DNA from: JAWLDB01 sp041686915
GTDB lineage: Bacteria; Bacillota; UBA994; UBA5500
Length of the DNA: 64,000 bases
Assembly (NCBI GenBank): GCA_041686915.1
Contig: JAWLDB010000001.1
Location: 3,158-67,157, forward strand
Direction of reading: 5' to 3'
Shown one piece after another: positions 8,284 to 17,209 of this stretch. Within the stretch, counting starts at the first letter, position 1. Each line of letters begins with the position of its first letter. The notes beneath the pieces are model-generated. The model saw nothing but the letters and a program-made list of their open reading frames with translations, searched no databases and was not told the DNA's origin. The position numbers and the translations under genes were made by a program.

Positions 8284-10113
8284 ATGTGTGGAATTGTGGG
8301 ATATATAGGGGAGCGCAAGGCGCTTCCTGTAATTCTAGATGGCTTGCACCGCTTGGAGTACCGTGGTTATGACTCAGCCGGTGTCGCCGTCATCGATAAA
8401 GGTGTAACGAGGCTTCAGAAAAGCGTAGGTCGTCTGGCTGAGCTTGAGAGCAAACTTGCTTTGGAGGAATGGCAGGGCTCTCAAGGTATAGGACACACTC
8501 GTTGGGCCAGTCATGGGCGTCCGTCCGACAGCAACAGCCACCCCCACGCTGACTGTAAGCAGCAGTTCTTCGTCGTACACAACGGAATAATTGAGAATTA
8601 TCGTGAGCTTAAAGAGTGGCTGGTTGAGCAAGGGCATGAGTTTCGTTCAGAAACGGATACGGAAGTGGTGCCGCACCTGATTGAACATTTCTGGAACGGG
8701 GACTTGGAGACAGCTTTTGTTCAAGCGATCAGCAAACTTAAGGGAGCCTTCGCGCTCGCCGTCATCACCGCTTCCGACCCAGATCGTATCATCGCCTATC
8801 GCAAGGATAGCCCGTTGGTGGTTGGGCTCGGGGAAAACGAGAACTTTCTTGCCTCTGATATCCCGGCGCTACTTCCGTACACGCGTGATGTCTATCTGTT
8901 GGAAGACGGTGATTTGGCCATTCTCAGCCGGCAGGGGGTAGTCATCAAACGGGATGGGCATGCGGTGACAAAGTCTGTGTTTCATGTGGACTGGGACCCT
9001 GTGGCTGCAGAGAAAGGTGGATATGAGCACTTTATGCTCAAGGAGATCATGGAGCAGCCCAAAGCGCTAAAGGATACCTATACCGGTCGCTTGCAGACTG
9101 ACGACGGCCAACTGGTCAACCTCCCCGAGCTACCGCTGACGGCCGGGCGGGCCCGGGAAATTGACAAGCTTTATATAGTCGCTTGTGGTACATCTTATCA
9201 CGCAGGCCTGGTTGGCAAGTACGCTATTGAGCGCTTGGCGAAACTGCGCGTGGAAGTCGACATAGCCTCGGAGTTTCGTTACCGGGAGCCGCTGCTTGAC
9301 GAGCGGACAGCTGTTCTTGTGATTAGTCAGTCGGGAGAGACTGCTGATACCTTGGCTGCTATGCGCGAAGCACAACGCCAGGGATGCCAGGTATGGGCCA
9401 TTACCAATGTAGTAGGATCCACTATAGCACGAGAGGCTGACGTCGTCCTGCCCACTTGGGCCGGGCCCGAAATTGCAGTTGCTTCTACCAAAGCTTATAC
9501 CACTCAATTGGTGGCTTTGCTGCTAATTGCCCTTAGGTTAGCGGAACTCCGTAGCACTAGTGAGTTGGAGACCCTACAGGGTATTGCTGCCAGTTTGAAG
9601 CAGCTGCCCGAGCAAGTAACCCAGCTACTTCGTCAGAACGAACTGATTGAGGCTCTGGCGCAGGAGATTGCTAGTCACCCTGACGTCTTTTTCATCGGAC
9701 GTGGTTTGGACTTTGCTGTAGCTTTGGAAGCTGCTCTCAAGCTAAAGGAGATATCCTATATACACGCAGAGGCTTTGGCAGCAGGGGAGCTGAAACATGG
9801 TACTTTGGCATTAATCACTGACGGCACACCAGTCGTCTGTCTGTTAACTCAGCCATATTTACAGGAGAAAATGGAGAGCAACATTGAAGAGGTATTAGCT
9901 CGTGGGGCTAACACTCTGATTGTGGATACCACCGCCGGTGAGCAAATCAAGCGATTGGCTAGCCATCGTTTACCACTCCCGGAAGTTGACCCGATTGTTG
10001 CTCCTATTTTGACCATCATTCCTTTGCAGCTTCTAGCCTACCACGTAGCCAACGCCAGAGGTTGCGACGTTGATAAACCACGCAACCTCGCCAAGAGCGT
10101 TACCATAGAATAG
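8284..10113 (+). CDS. glmS: Glutamine-fructose-6-phosphate aminotransferase (isomerizing) GlmS
   Basis: 609 residues. It makes glucosamine-6-phosphate from fructose-6-phosphate and glutamine, the first step of amino-sugar synthesis. The start must be ATG 8284 because the mature enzyme needs Cys2 as its N-terminal nucleophile (MCGIVGYIGE); GGAGG lies at 8269-8273, and the longer upstream frame falls in the ribozyme. The glutaminase domain is about residues 1-240. Two SIS sugar-isomerase domains follow (CGTSYHAG and SQSGETADTLA in the first). It ends with the typical DKPRNLAKSVTIE tail. Expression is expected to be controlled by the upstream ribozyme. Confidence 0.97.
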   Translation: MCGIVGYIGERKALPVILDGLHRLEYRGYDSAGVAVIDKGVTRLQKSVGRLAELESKLALEEWQGSQGIGHTRWASHGRPSDSNSHPHADCKQQFFVVHNGIIENYRELKEWLVEQGHEFRSETDTEVVPHLIEHFWNGDLETAFVQAISKLKGAFALAVITASDPDRIIAYRKDSPLVVGLGENENFLASDIPALLPYTRDVYLLEDGDLAILSRQGVVIKRDGHAVTKSVFHVDWDPVAAEKGGYEHFMLKEIMEQPKALKDTYTGRLQTDDGQLVNLPELPLTAGRAREIDKLYIVACGTSYHAGLVGKYAIERLAKLRVEVDIASEFRYREPLLDERTAVLVISQSGETADTLAAMREAQRQGCQVWAITNVVGSTIAREADVVLPTWAGPEIAVASTKAYTTQLVALLLIALRLAELRSTSELETLQGIAASLKQLPEQVTQLLRQNELIEALAQEIASHPDVFFIGRGLDFAVALEAALKLKEISYIHAEALAAGELKHGTLALITDGTPVVCLLTQPYLQEKMESNIEEVLARGANTLIVDTTAGEQIKRLASHRLPLPEVDPIVAPILTIIPLQLLAYHVANARGCDVDKPRNLAKSVTIE

Positions 10114-10122
10114 GCGACTAAC

Positions 10123-10153
10123 TAGCCGGTCGGGCATTTGTCCGGCCTATTTT
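10123..10153 (+). terminator. Probable terminator after glmS
   Basis: A short stem GCCGG (10125-10129) / CCGGC (10142-10146) is followed by TATTTTC. The stem is weak compared with others in the window. Confidence 0.5.
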
Positions 10154-10263
10154 CGCTTGCCTGTATTTCTTGGGCTGCATTGACTAGCCAAGACCTGGCG
10201 TATGCCGGGTCGATATGATAACTTTGCGTTGTTGGGAACACTATGGTAACTGGAGGGACAAAA

Positions 10264-10644
10264 ATGGTGGTTGGTCTGGGAGTGGACATCGTGGAAATTG
10301 AGCGCATTGGTCAGGCGCTGCAGCAACATGGGCAGCGCTTTCTTGACCGTCTTCTTTTGCCTGTGGAACAGGACTTTTGGGCTAATCGTGGCAGCCGCAT
10401 AGAAACACTGGCAGGGCTCTGGGCAGCCAAGGAGGCAGTGGCCAAAGCTCTGGGCACAGGCTTTCGTGGCTTTGGTTTCACCCAGATAATAATCACGCAT
10501 GATGCCCACGGGCGGCCATTGGTATCTCTTTTTGACGGGGCAAGACAGATAGCTAATGAACGACAAATAGGTGAAATCATGATTAGCATATCCCATAGTC
10601 GCACATGCGCTATAGCCCAGGCAATTGCACTCACTGGGTGCTAG
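10264..10644 (+). CDS. acpS: Holo-[acyl-carrier-protein] synthase AcpS
   Basis: 126 residues. It transfers 4'-phosphopantetheine from CoA to acyl carrier protein. Family motifs are GLGVDIVEIERI at the N-terminus (metal-binding Asp) and LWAAKEAVAKALG with the catalytic Glu/Lys, plus ISISHSRTCAIAQAI near the end. ATG 10264 is preferred over ATG 10243 because GGAGGG at 10252-10257 is correctly spaced from it and the family begins at this point. It opens a cluster with the GerS-like gene and alr, a common neighbourhood in Clostridia. Confidence 0.95.
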   Translation: MVVGLGVDIVEIERIGQALQQHGQRFLDRLLLPVEQDFWANRGSRIETLAGLWAAKEAVAKALGTGFRGFGFTQIIITHDAHGRPLVSLFDGARQIANERQIGEIMISISHSRTCAIAQAIALTGC

Positions 10645-10700
10645 TTCGGCTTGTCCTTGCATAGACTGTACTGAAGCTTGGCTGAAAGCGAGGAGACGCT

Positions 10701-11318
10701 ATGCGGGACGTCAAGGCTGCTACGTGTTGTGTGCTAATAATCGTGCTTGCGCTCACCCTTCCTTTGGTTGCAGGCTGCAAGCAAGAGGTTACGGTTGACA
10801 GGATACCAGATCTGCTGCGGGAGAAACTTGGTGAGATTAAGAGCTATCAGATGACGATGTGCATAGCTCGCACTGGTGCAGACCAGCATGAGGTGAAGCA
10901 ATGGTACAAGGCGCCACACGGGCTACGAACTGATGTGTTGCAGGCAGGCGAACCCATCTATAGCTTTTTGCTGCGGGATGGCTCTTTGCTTTGCAAATCA
11001 TACCTGGAGGGTCTGACGACCGAGCTTGCCGCCAAAGACGATACTGCTCTCTTTTTAGAGCCGCTGTTGCTCTCGCTTTGGCAAGAAGTGCTGACTGCGT
11101 CATTAACCGAGAACGAGCAAGTTGGTACATTCATTGCTGAACTGCAGTGGCAAGGACTCCATGGGCGCTCGCATGCTAGCAGGCTTTCGCTGGATGCTAA
11201 GTCGCTCATGCCGATTGAACTGCATCTATTTGTAGAAGAAGAACATCTGGGCCTAACTATTCAATTCCGAGACATTGTACTAGATCCGGACCTGGATGAC
11301 GAGCTGTTTGCGCGCTAG
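10701..11318 (+). CDS. Lipoprotein with LolA/GerS-like fold, candidate germination lipoprotein
   Basis: 205 residues. A lipoprotein signal peptide ends in the lipobox LVAGC with Cys26 as the acylation site. The rest fits the LolA/outer-membrane-lipoprotein-sorting-like beta fold (KLGEIKSYQMTM, then QWYKAPHGLRTDV, SLMPIELHLF). In Clostridioides difficile the related GerS lies directly upstream of an alanine racemase gene and is needed for spore cortex processing. The same gene order here supports a GerS-like role, but that is inference. The alr start follows 119 bp downstream. Confidence 0.75.
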   Translation: MRDVKAATCCVLIIVLALTLPLVAGCKQEVTVDRIPDLLREKLGEIKSYQMTMCIARTGADQHEVKQWYKAPHGLRTDVLQAGEPIYSFLLRDGSLLCKSYLEGLTTELAAKDDTALFLEPLLLSLWQEVLTASLTENEQVGTFIAELQWQGLHGRSHASRLSLDAKSLMPIELHLFVEEEHLGLTIQFRDIVLDPDLDDELFAR

Positions 11319-11437
11319 TTACATGTCCCCAGTTCATCATCTATTTGTGGTGCCGGCCTGGGCGATAGTGTACGTGAAGGAGATGGCAGGTGCGGTGGTG
11401 AATGTCTGTAACAAATACTGCATGAGGAGGTAAGGCC

Positions 11438-12576
11438 ATGAGGTGGCACATCCGCCCCACATGGGCTGAAATCGACCTTGACAGAATCATGCATAATGTA
11501 GACGCCGTCCGCCAAGCCGTACCGGAAGACTGTGAGCTATGGGGTGTTGTGAAAGCTGATGGTTACGGGCATGGGGCAGTGGAAGTGGCACAGGCTGCTT
11601 TGTCAGCCGGGGTAACTCGCTTAGCTGTCAGTATGGTCGATGAAGCCAGCGAACTGCGCAGGGCCGGTATCGCATCCCCCATTCTGATTATGGGGTATAC
11701 TCCACCGGATCAGGGTGAACTGTCTGCCAAGCTTGGGTTCAGCTTGGCGGTCTCGGACCGCGATAATGCTGAGAGTCTAGCTCTCAGCGCTATGCGGACC
11801 GGGCGCACTCTCAAACTACATATGAAGGTTGATACCGGAATGGGCCGGTTAGGGGTTCAGACCGAAGACGCTTTGAGTTTCGCACAGTTCTTGCAGCGGT
11901 TGCCAGGATGTGAGCTCGAGGGTGTCTTCACCCATTTTGCCAGGGCAGATGATCCTGATCCTACGCCCACAACAGTGCAGCTGGGGCGTTTTCAGGGTGT
12001 GTTGGATGAACTTGAGAAGGCAGGCGTACATGTTCCTCTAATTCACGCGGCCAATAGCGCAGCCGCCATCCGCTTTCCGGGAACCCGTTTTTCGGCAGTC
12101 AGGCTTGGTATCGCCATGTACGGCTTGTATCCGCACCCTCTATTTCGAGGACAGCTAAACCTATTGCCTGCCATGACTCTGAAGACGACCATAGCACATC
12201 TTAAATGGGTGCCCGCTGGTTCGCCAATCGGCTACGGCGGCCACCATGTGACTGCTGCATCTGCATACATCGCTACGCTGCCGGTCGGCTATGGCGATGG
12301 CTACACCAGGTTGCTAACTGATAAGGCTTACGCTCTATTGCGTGGCTGTCGACTGCCAATAGTCGGCAACATCTGTATGGATCAGTGCATGCTAGACGTT
12401 ACTGCACAGCCCGATGCACAGATCGGCGATGAAGTAGTGCTATGGGGCGGACAAGGACCCAGCGCCATTACTGTTGATGAGCTGGCTAAGGCGCTCGGCA
12501 CCATCAACTATGAGATTCCCTGCATGATCAGCAAACGAGTTCCCCTCGTCTTTTTGCGCAGGGGCCAGGTTGCCAG
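11438..12576 (+). CDS. alr: Alanine racemase (3' end lost in assembly gap)
   Basis: About 379 residues before the N run, close to full family length (roughly 370-390), so only the last few codons and stop are missing. It interconverts L- and D-alanine for peptidoglycan. The PLP lysine is in GVVKADGYGHG (Lys39); the catalytic tyrosine region YGDGYTRLL and the GNICMDQCMLDV motif are present. ATG 11438 follows GAGGAGG at 11424-11430. The open frame running through the Ns to 12706 is an artefact, since the gap length is arbitrary. The genes that follow are mazE and mazF, as in Bacillus. Confidence 0.95.
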
Positions 12577-12586
12577 NNNNNNNNNN
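12577..12586. other. Assembly gap (ten N)
   Basis: A run of ten N interrupts the end of alr. Ten is a common placeholder length, so the real missing sequence may be shorter or longer. The sequence just downstream (about 12602-12680) is rich in imperfect inverted repeats such as GACGGC/GCCGTC, which may explain the break. Confidence 0.95.
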
Positions 12587-12714
12587 TACCTTGTTAGGTC
12601 GTTGACGGCGTTCGACAAGCTGCAGTTTGCCGTCGAAAGCTGTCGCCTAGCTTGTTCGACAGCAACTGCGTGCTGTGCAGGAGTACAAATGGCAGCTGCC
12701 GAATAGTATATATC

Positions 12715-12740
12715 AAGTGTATATGCATAAAAGTACACTT
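12715..12740. promoter_or_regulatory. Inverted repeat upstream of the mazEF promoter, candidate operator
   Basis: AAGTGTA (12715-12721) and TACACTT (12734-12740) form a perfect 7-bp inverted repeat with a 12-bp spacer, ending three bases before the -35 hexamer. MazE-type antitoxins and their complexes normally bind such palindromes at their own promoter. The autoregulatory role is inferred. Confidence 0.5.
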
Positions 12741-12743
12741 TCG

Positions 12744-12773
12744 TTGACACAATTCTATCGACGTATATATAAT
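12744..12773 (+). promoter_or_regulatory. Strong sigma-A promoter for mazEF
   Basis: Perfect TTGACA (12744-12749) and perfect TATAAT (12768-12773) with an 18-bp spacer. It gives mazEF its own promoter, independent of alr. Confidence 0.85.
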
Positions 12774-12809
12774 GTATTATGCAGACCCGGTATACGTGGG
12801 GGTGACACC

Positions 12810-13085
12810 TTGGCGCAAACCAAGAGAATAATGATTAGCCTGCCAGAGTCGCTGCTGGCGGAAGTCGATGGCATGGTTGCCATGGAGAACAAGAACCGAA
12901 GTGAGTTGATACGCGAAGCTATGCATATGTACCTGCAGGAAGTCAAGCGGCAAAGAATCCGCGAACAGCTGAAAAGAGGATATCTGGAAATGGCGCGCAC
13001 CAACCTCTCTCTGGCAGAGGAAGCTTTGACTGCCGAAAATGAGGCTGAACAAGCATGGCGCCGTGAGACGGCGGGAGTGAAATAG
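12810..13085 (+). CDS. mazE: MazE-like antitoxin, ribbon-helix-helix type (EndoAI/NdoAI)
   Basis: 91 residues from TTG 12810. An N-terminal ribbon-helix-helix DNA-binding domain ([19 protein letters not shown], then [14 protein letters not shown]) is followed by a charged helical tail that would wrap and block MazF. TTG 12810 is the family-consistent start and follows GGGGGTG; the longer frame overlaps the promoter. The gene ends 2 bp before mazF. The order alr-antitoxin-toxin matches the Bacillus subtilis alr-ndoAI-ndoA locus. Confidence 0.9.
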   Translation: MAQTKRIMISLPESLLAEVDGMVAMENKNRSELIREAMHMYLQEVKRQRIREQLKRGYLEMARTNLSLAEEALTAENEAEQAWRRETAGVK

Positions 13086-13087
13086 CT

Positions 13088-13438
13088 GTGATTTATAAGC
13101 GCGGAGACGTCTTCTTTGCAGATCTGAGTCCGGTAGTCGGCTCCGAACAGGGCGGGACTCGCCCGGTGCTGATCATACAGAATGACGTTGGTAACAAATA
13201 CAGCCCCACGGTAATCGTTGCGGCTATTACCTCGCAGATTGACAAGGCGAAGTTGCCCACGCATATCGAGATCAGTGCAGATGAGAGTAGTTTGGAGAAG
13301 GATTCGGTGATTCTCCTCGAGCAAATTCGCACCATCGATAAACAGCGACTGACGCAGAAGATCACCCACTTGGAGTCGGAGATCATGGAAAGGGTAAACG
13401 AGGCTTTGGAGATTAGTCTTGGCCTGATACCTTTCTAA
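13088..13438 (+). CDS. mazF: MazF/EndoA-type mRNA interferase toxin
   Basis: 116 residues, the standard length. It is a PemK-like ribonuclease that cuts single-stranded mRNA at short sequences. Family blocks are [29 protein letters not shown], split here as RGDVFFADL and [11 protein letters not shown], then [10 protein letters not shown] and the catalytic-region [13 protein letters not shown]. The start is GTG 13088, two bases after the mazE stop. The Arg and Thr residues expected at the active site (GTRP, QIRTIDK) are present, so it is probably active and held by MazE. Confidence 0.95.
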   Translation: MIYKRGDVFFADLSPVVGSEQGGTRPVLIIQNDVGNKYSPTVIVAAITSQIDKAKLPTHIEISADESSLEKDSVILLEQIRTIDKQRLTQKITHLESEIMERVNEALEISLGLIPF

Positions 13439-13455
13439 CATAGCGAAGTATGAAG

Positions 13456-13479
13456 AGGATCCGTAAAGGGTCCTTTTTG
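13456..13479 (+). terminator. Terminator after mazF
   Basis: Stem AGGATCC/GGGTCCT (one wobble) with loop GTAAA, followed by TTTTTG. Confidence 0.8.
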
Positions 13480-13564
13480 CGTTTACAGGATTCCACAGTA
13501 TAGCAGCGAAATGTATGCTAGAAGCGTCGTCTGTCCAAACTCGCAGAACCAAAGGAGGTATGTC

Positions 13565-14557
13565 ATGTATTTCGCACAACTGCCAAGGGTTGCCCTGGCC
13601 ACATTGCCCACAACATTGCAGCCGGCTGACCGGCTGTCAGCCGCTTTAGGCGGGCAGGTCCGCGTGTGGATCAAACGCGATGACAATACTGGTCTGGCGT
13701 TAGGGGGGAACAAAGCGCGCAAACTCGAGTTCCTGGTGGGTGAAGCCCTGGAAAAGGGCTGCGACACTCTGATTACAACGGGAGGCCCGCAGAGTAACCA
13801 TTGCCGCATGACGGCTGCCGCAGCCGCCAAAGCAGGCATGCATTGCCACCTGGTCTTTTCTGGTCCGGTTGTCGAATTGCGCCAAGCCAATCTCTTGCTC
13901 GATGAGCTCTTAGGTGCTAAGTTGCACTTCCCTGGCGCGCTTGATGTCGAAGCGACTTCCCGGGAAATGTCGAGACTTGCAGAGAGCTTGCATGCTTCTG
14001 GGTACAAGTCGCATATAATCCCGCTTGGAGGGTCAGACACCACAGGGGCACTGGGATATGTGAATGCAGTACGGGAAATGCTGATGCAAGCCGAGGACGC
14101 GAACGTACAGTTTGACGCAATCTTCCACGCCAGTGGGTCGGGAGGTACCCAGGCTGGCATTCTTGCGGGGCTTGCCTTGCATCATATGTCTACGCCTGTA
14201 TTCGGTATCAGTGTCAGTCGTCCCTCAGCGGTGTTTGCTCCCCAGGTAGAGCGGTTGACCAGCCAGCTGATGCAACGACTCGGCTTGGAGTCAGCACCGC
14301 AAGTGGCGGTGGATGATAGCTTTGTAGGTGGCGGCTATGGCATACCTACAGTGGAATCGGATGAAGCACTGCAATTGGCGGCCAAGACGGAGGGGCTGAT
14401 CATTGATCCAGTGTATACTGCCAAGGCCATGGCCGGCCTGATTGCTGCGGTGCGCGCTGGCCGGTTTGCGCCGGGAGGCAACATTCTCTTCTGGCATACC
14501 GGAGGTAGTCCAGCCTTGTTTGCTGACAAATCACACTGGGAGGGGAAAAGTATATGA
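13565..14557 (+). CDS. dcyD: D-cysteine desulfhydrase / ACC deaminase family PLP enzyme
   Basis: 330 residues. It is a fold-type II PLP enzyme with the lysine in GGNKARKLEFL and the TTGGPQSNHCRMTAAAAAK segment, both typical of the DcyD/ACC-deaminase family. Homologues release H2S, pyruvate and ammonia from D-cysteine, or deaminate related D-amino acids; substrate cannot be decided here. ATG 13565 follows AAAGGAGG. It overlaps the next gene by 4 bp (ATGA) and starts a three-gene amino-acid/peptide catabolic unit with a gamma-glutamyl hydrolase and a DmpA peptidase. Confidence 0.85.
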   Translation: MYFAQLPRVALATLPTTLQPADRLSAALGGQVRVWIKRDDNTGLALGGNKARKLEFLVGEALEKGCDTLITTGGPQSNHCRMTAAAAAKAGMHCHLVFSGPVVELRQANLLLDELLGAKLHFPGALDVEATSREMSRLAESLHASGYKSHIIPLGGSDTTGALGYVNAVREMLMQAEDANVQFDAIFHASGSGGTQAGILAGLALHHMSTPVFGISVSRPSAVFAPQVERLTSQLMQRLGLESAPQVAVDDSFVGGGYGIPTVESDEALQLAAKTEGLIIDPVYTAKAMAGLIAAVRAGRFAPGGNILFWHTGGSPALFADKSHWEGKSI

Positions 14558-15267
14558 GAAAACCTATCATCGGTATTACATCTATGGTGTTGTGGAAAGA
14601 AGAACGCCAGGTTCAGAACGAGACATACATTCAGGCAGTGCGTCAAGCGGGTGGAGTTCCGGTGCTGCTGCCTGCTGTTGACTGCGATGACGTGATAGAC
14701 GCACACATTGGGCTGCTGGATGGGCTACTGGTTTCGGGCGGACCGGATGTTGATCCAAGGGCTTTTGGCGAAGAGCCTGTACCAGAGCTTGGTGGCGTTA
14801 ATCCCCAGATGGACGCGTATGAACTCAAACTGTTGAACAAGATGCTAAAGATGGATAAGCCAATCCTTGGGATCTGCAGGGGTGAACAGGTGCTGAACAT
14901 TGCTGCCGGTGGCACTGTGCACCAGGACATCTATCGCAGTGTGAAAGGATGTCTGAAACATCGACAAGAAGCGCCCCGGTGGTTCCAAGCGCATTCAGTT
15001 AGATTAACCGAAGGGTCGAAGCTAGAGCAGTTGTTTGGCGGTCGGGAGATATCGGTAAACACCTTCCATCATCAAGCAGTGGCCAAGGTCGCCCCTGGGT
15101 TCACCGCTACTGCATATGCCCCAGATGGCATAATAGAGGCGATTGAAAGCAATACACACCGCTTTGTAGTAGGGGTGCAATGGCATCCCGAGGGGATGTG
15201 GAATGCGCAGCAAAACTATAGCGCCTTGTTCGACGCATTCATCAAGGCGTCTGCAGAAAATGCATAG
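14554..15267 (+). CDS. Class I glutamine-amidotransferase-like gamma-glutamyl hydrolase (PuuD/peptidase C26 family)
   Basis: 237 residues. The nucleophile elbow GICRGEQVLN carries the catalytic Cys, and VQWHPEGMW holds the His-Glu pair of the triad. DGLLVSGGPDVDP is the oxyanion-side loop. The family hydrolyses gamma-glutamyl amides such as gamma-glutamyl-GABA; the substrate here is not determined. It overlaps the preceding gene by ATGA and the following one by 8 bp, showing a tightly coupled operon. Confidence 0.88.
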   Translation: MRKPIIGITSMVLWKEERQVQNETYIQAVRQAGGVPVLLPAVDCDDVIDAHIGLLDGLLVSGGPDVDPRAFGEEPVPELGGVNPQMDAYELKLLNKMLKMDKPILGICRGEQVLNIAAGGTVHQDIYRSVKGCLKHRQEAPRWFQAHSVRLTEGSKLEQLFGGREISVNTFHHQAVAKVAPGFTATAYAPDGIIEAIESNTHRFVVGVQWHPEGMWNAQQNYSALFDAFIKASAENA

Positions 15268-16360
15268 CCGTCCCCGCGTTAGAGATATAGGGCTGGTCAT
15301 TGGGGAACTACCGACGGGGGCTAACAATGCCATTACAGATGTAGCTGGTGTGAAGGTTGGCCATGCCACTGTCAAGTTCGGGGAAGGACAACTTGTCCCC
15401 GGCCAGGGGCCTGCACGCACCGGGGTTACAGCCGTGCTGCCTCATGAGGGGAACTTGTTTCGAGAGAAACTGGAAGCAGCTGCATACGTGATTAACGGTT
15501 TCGGTAAGTCGGTTGGCCTACCGCAGATTCAGGAGTTGGGGCAGCTTGAATCCGCAATCCTGCTTACCAACACTTTGAATGTGGGCAAGGTCACGGATGC
15601 TCTTGTTAGCTACCTTATCGAACAGAGTCCCGAGATCGGAATCACAACCGGCACGGTTAATGCAGTGGTTGGAGAATGCAATGATGGTCATTTGAACGAC
15701 ATTCAGGGCAGGCATGTCGGAGCCGAGCATGTACGGCAAGCCCTGCAAGCTGCCAGCGGTGGGACAGTGCCCGAAGGAGCAGTTGGTGGCGGAACCGGCA
15801 TGGTTGCCTTTGGCTTCAAGGGTGGAATCGGGACAGCGTCCCGAATGCTGCCTGTCGATTTGGGCGGCTACACTGTTGGCGCGCTGGTTATGTCGAACTT
15901 TGGCGCCCGGAGGCAGTTGGTCATTGACGGTGTTCCTGTTGGTAAAGAGCTTCTCGACTATCAGGAAGAGCGGCAGGAAGACGGGTCTATCATGGTCATC
16001 TTGGCTACTGATGCGCCCCTAAAATCGAGGCAACTGCTCAGGTTATGCAAACGGGTTCCCTTTGGATTGGCCCGTACCGGCTCAATCGCTTCCCATGGTA
16101 GCGGTGACTTCGCCATCGCCTTCTCGACAAGCATGCGGCAGCCTCAGACAGCTGGCTTGGGCAGCCAACTCTCTCAAGGCGTCCCCGAGGACGGAAAGCT
16201 GTTAACAACAATGTTTCAGGCGACAGTGGAGGCGGTGGAAGAGGCTGTGCTCAACTCCTTATTTAGAGCGGAGACTGTCAAAGGCCGTGACGACCGCTTG
16301 GTTCCTGCGTTGCCAATTGACCGTGTATTGGACTTGATGCGCAGGTATGGGCGGTTATAA
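15260..16360 (+). CDS. P1-family peptidase (DmpA, L-aminopeptidase/D-esterase)
   Basis: 366 residues. DmpA-family enzymes self-cleave to give an N-terminal serine nucleophile; the segment ASHGSGDFAIAFS contains the expected cleavage/nucleophile site. N-terminal signatures are DIGLVIGELPTGANNAITDVAGVKVGH, read as IGELPTGANNAI and VAGVKVGH. ATG 15260 overlaps the previous stop by 8 bp; its ribosome site is weak, suggesting translational coupling. It probably processes small peptides or D-amino-acid derivatives together with the two upstream enzymes (inference). Confidence 0.87.
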   Translation: MHSRPRVRDIGLVIGELPTGANNAITDVAGVKVGHATVKFGEGQLVPGQGPARTGVTAVLPHEGNLFREKLEAAAYVINGFGKSVGLPQIQELGQLESAILLTNTLNVGKVTDALVSYLIEQSPEIGITTGTVNAVVGECNDGHLNDIQGRHVGAEHVRQALQAASGGTVPEGAVGGGTGMVAFGFKGGIGTASRMLPVDLGGYTVGALVMSNFGARRQLVIDGVPVGKELLDYQEERQEDGSIMVILATDAPLKSRQLLRLCKRVPFGLARTGSIASHGSGDFAIAFSTSMRQPQTAGLGSQLSQGVPEDGKLLTTMFQATVEAVEEAVLNSLFRAETVKGRDDRLVPALPIDRVLDLMRRYGRL

Positions 16361-16541
16361 AGCGTCGGCCAGGTAAAGAAGGCTGTTGTAGCGACAGATC
16401 GGCGCACTCCGGCCTATTCGCTTCACTGCAGGGCATATTAATCGTGTACAACATTCAGAAGCGGCAGATAGTTCAAGGAGTTTGCCTCTTGGCTGACGAA
16501 TAAGCAAACACGGCAATTTAGATAGCATAAGGAGGAACACT

Positions 16542-17054
16542 ATGGCCAAGTCGAACAAGCAAAAACCTGTGGCCAAGAAGCCGGAAAAACCGGTAAAGAA
16601 ACCTCAGGAAAACTCTAGCGTTGTTCCAGAGGTACAAGGTAAAGAGCTGCTGAGTTGGCGAGTGCACCCGCTGTTGGAACAGAAGCGAAAAGGGACTATT
16701 CTCGTGCTAAGTAGCATAGGCTTTCTGGGGCTGGTTGCATATGCCGGCTTTGAGTTAGTCTACATTTTGGTTTCTGCCATCATCATTGTAGGTGCCTTTG
16801 GCAGTTTCGTGCTTCCAAGCACGTATGTGCTTACAGATCAAGGCATCAAGTTCCGAAACGGCGCAAATATCTTGGAACGCAAATGGACTGCCTTTGGCAG
16901 CTACCAGGTTTATGCAGATGGTATCCAGCTGTTTTACAAGGGCAAGGGACTTAGGGAGCGCATCTTGCGAGGCATCTTTGTTTACTATGGTGAGCAGCCT
17001 GATAAGGTGAAAGAGATCATCAAGCAGCATATAGCGCCTAAAGAACCGGCTTAA
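16542..17054 (+). CDS. Membrane protein with bacterial PH-like domain, function unknown
   Basis: 170 residues. A lysine/proline-rich N-terminus (KKPEKPVKKPQE) is followed by two adjacent membrane segments (ILVLSSIGFLGLVAYAGF and VYILVSAIIIVGAFGSFVL) and then a PH-like domain (STYVLTDQGIKFRNG, WTAFGSYQVYADGIQLFY). This order resembles small YdbS/DUF304-type membrane proteins. The ATG follows AAGGAGG. It stands 155 bp upstream of the first small MutL-associated protein on the same strand; whether it belongs to that system is unknown. Confidence 0.6.
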   Translation: MAKSNKQKPVAKKPEKPVKKPQENSSVVPEVQGKELLSWRVHPLLEQKRKGTILVLSSIGFLGLVAYAGFELVYILVSAIIIVGAFGSFVLPSTYVLTDQGIKFRNGANILERKWTAFGSYQVYADGIQLFYKGKGLRERILRGIFVYYGEQPDKVKEIIKQHIAPKEPA

Positions 17055-17209
17055 CAGTAAGCTGTAGGTAGCTGCATAAACATTCCATTGCTGTAGCAAC
17101 CCAAGTTAAAAACCAAACAATTCCGGGGACAGTGGAAGTTCGCGGGCTAAGCTGCAATCAAGCCAATAGCGAAAAGCAATGACTGTCTTCGAGTGAGAGG
17201 TGAAAGACT

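Noticed and set aside
12577..12706. Continuation of alr through the Ns to 12706
   Set aside because: The gap length is a placeholder and alr is already nearly full length before it.
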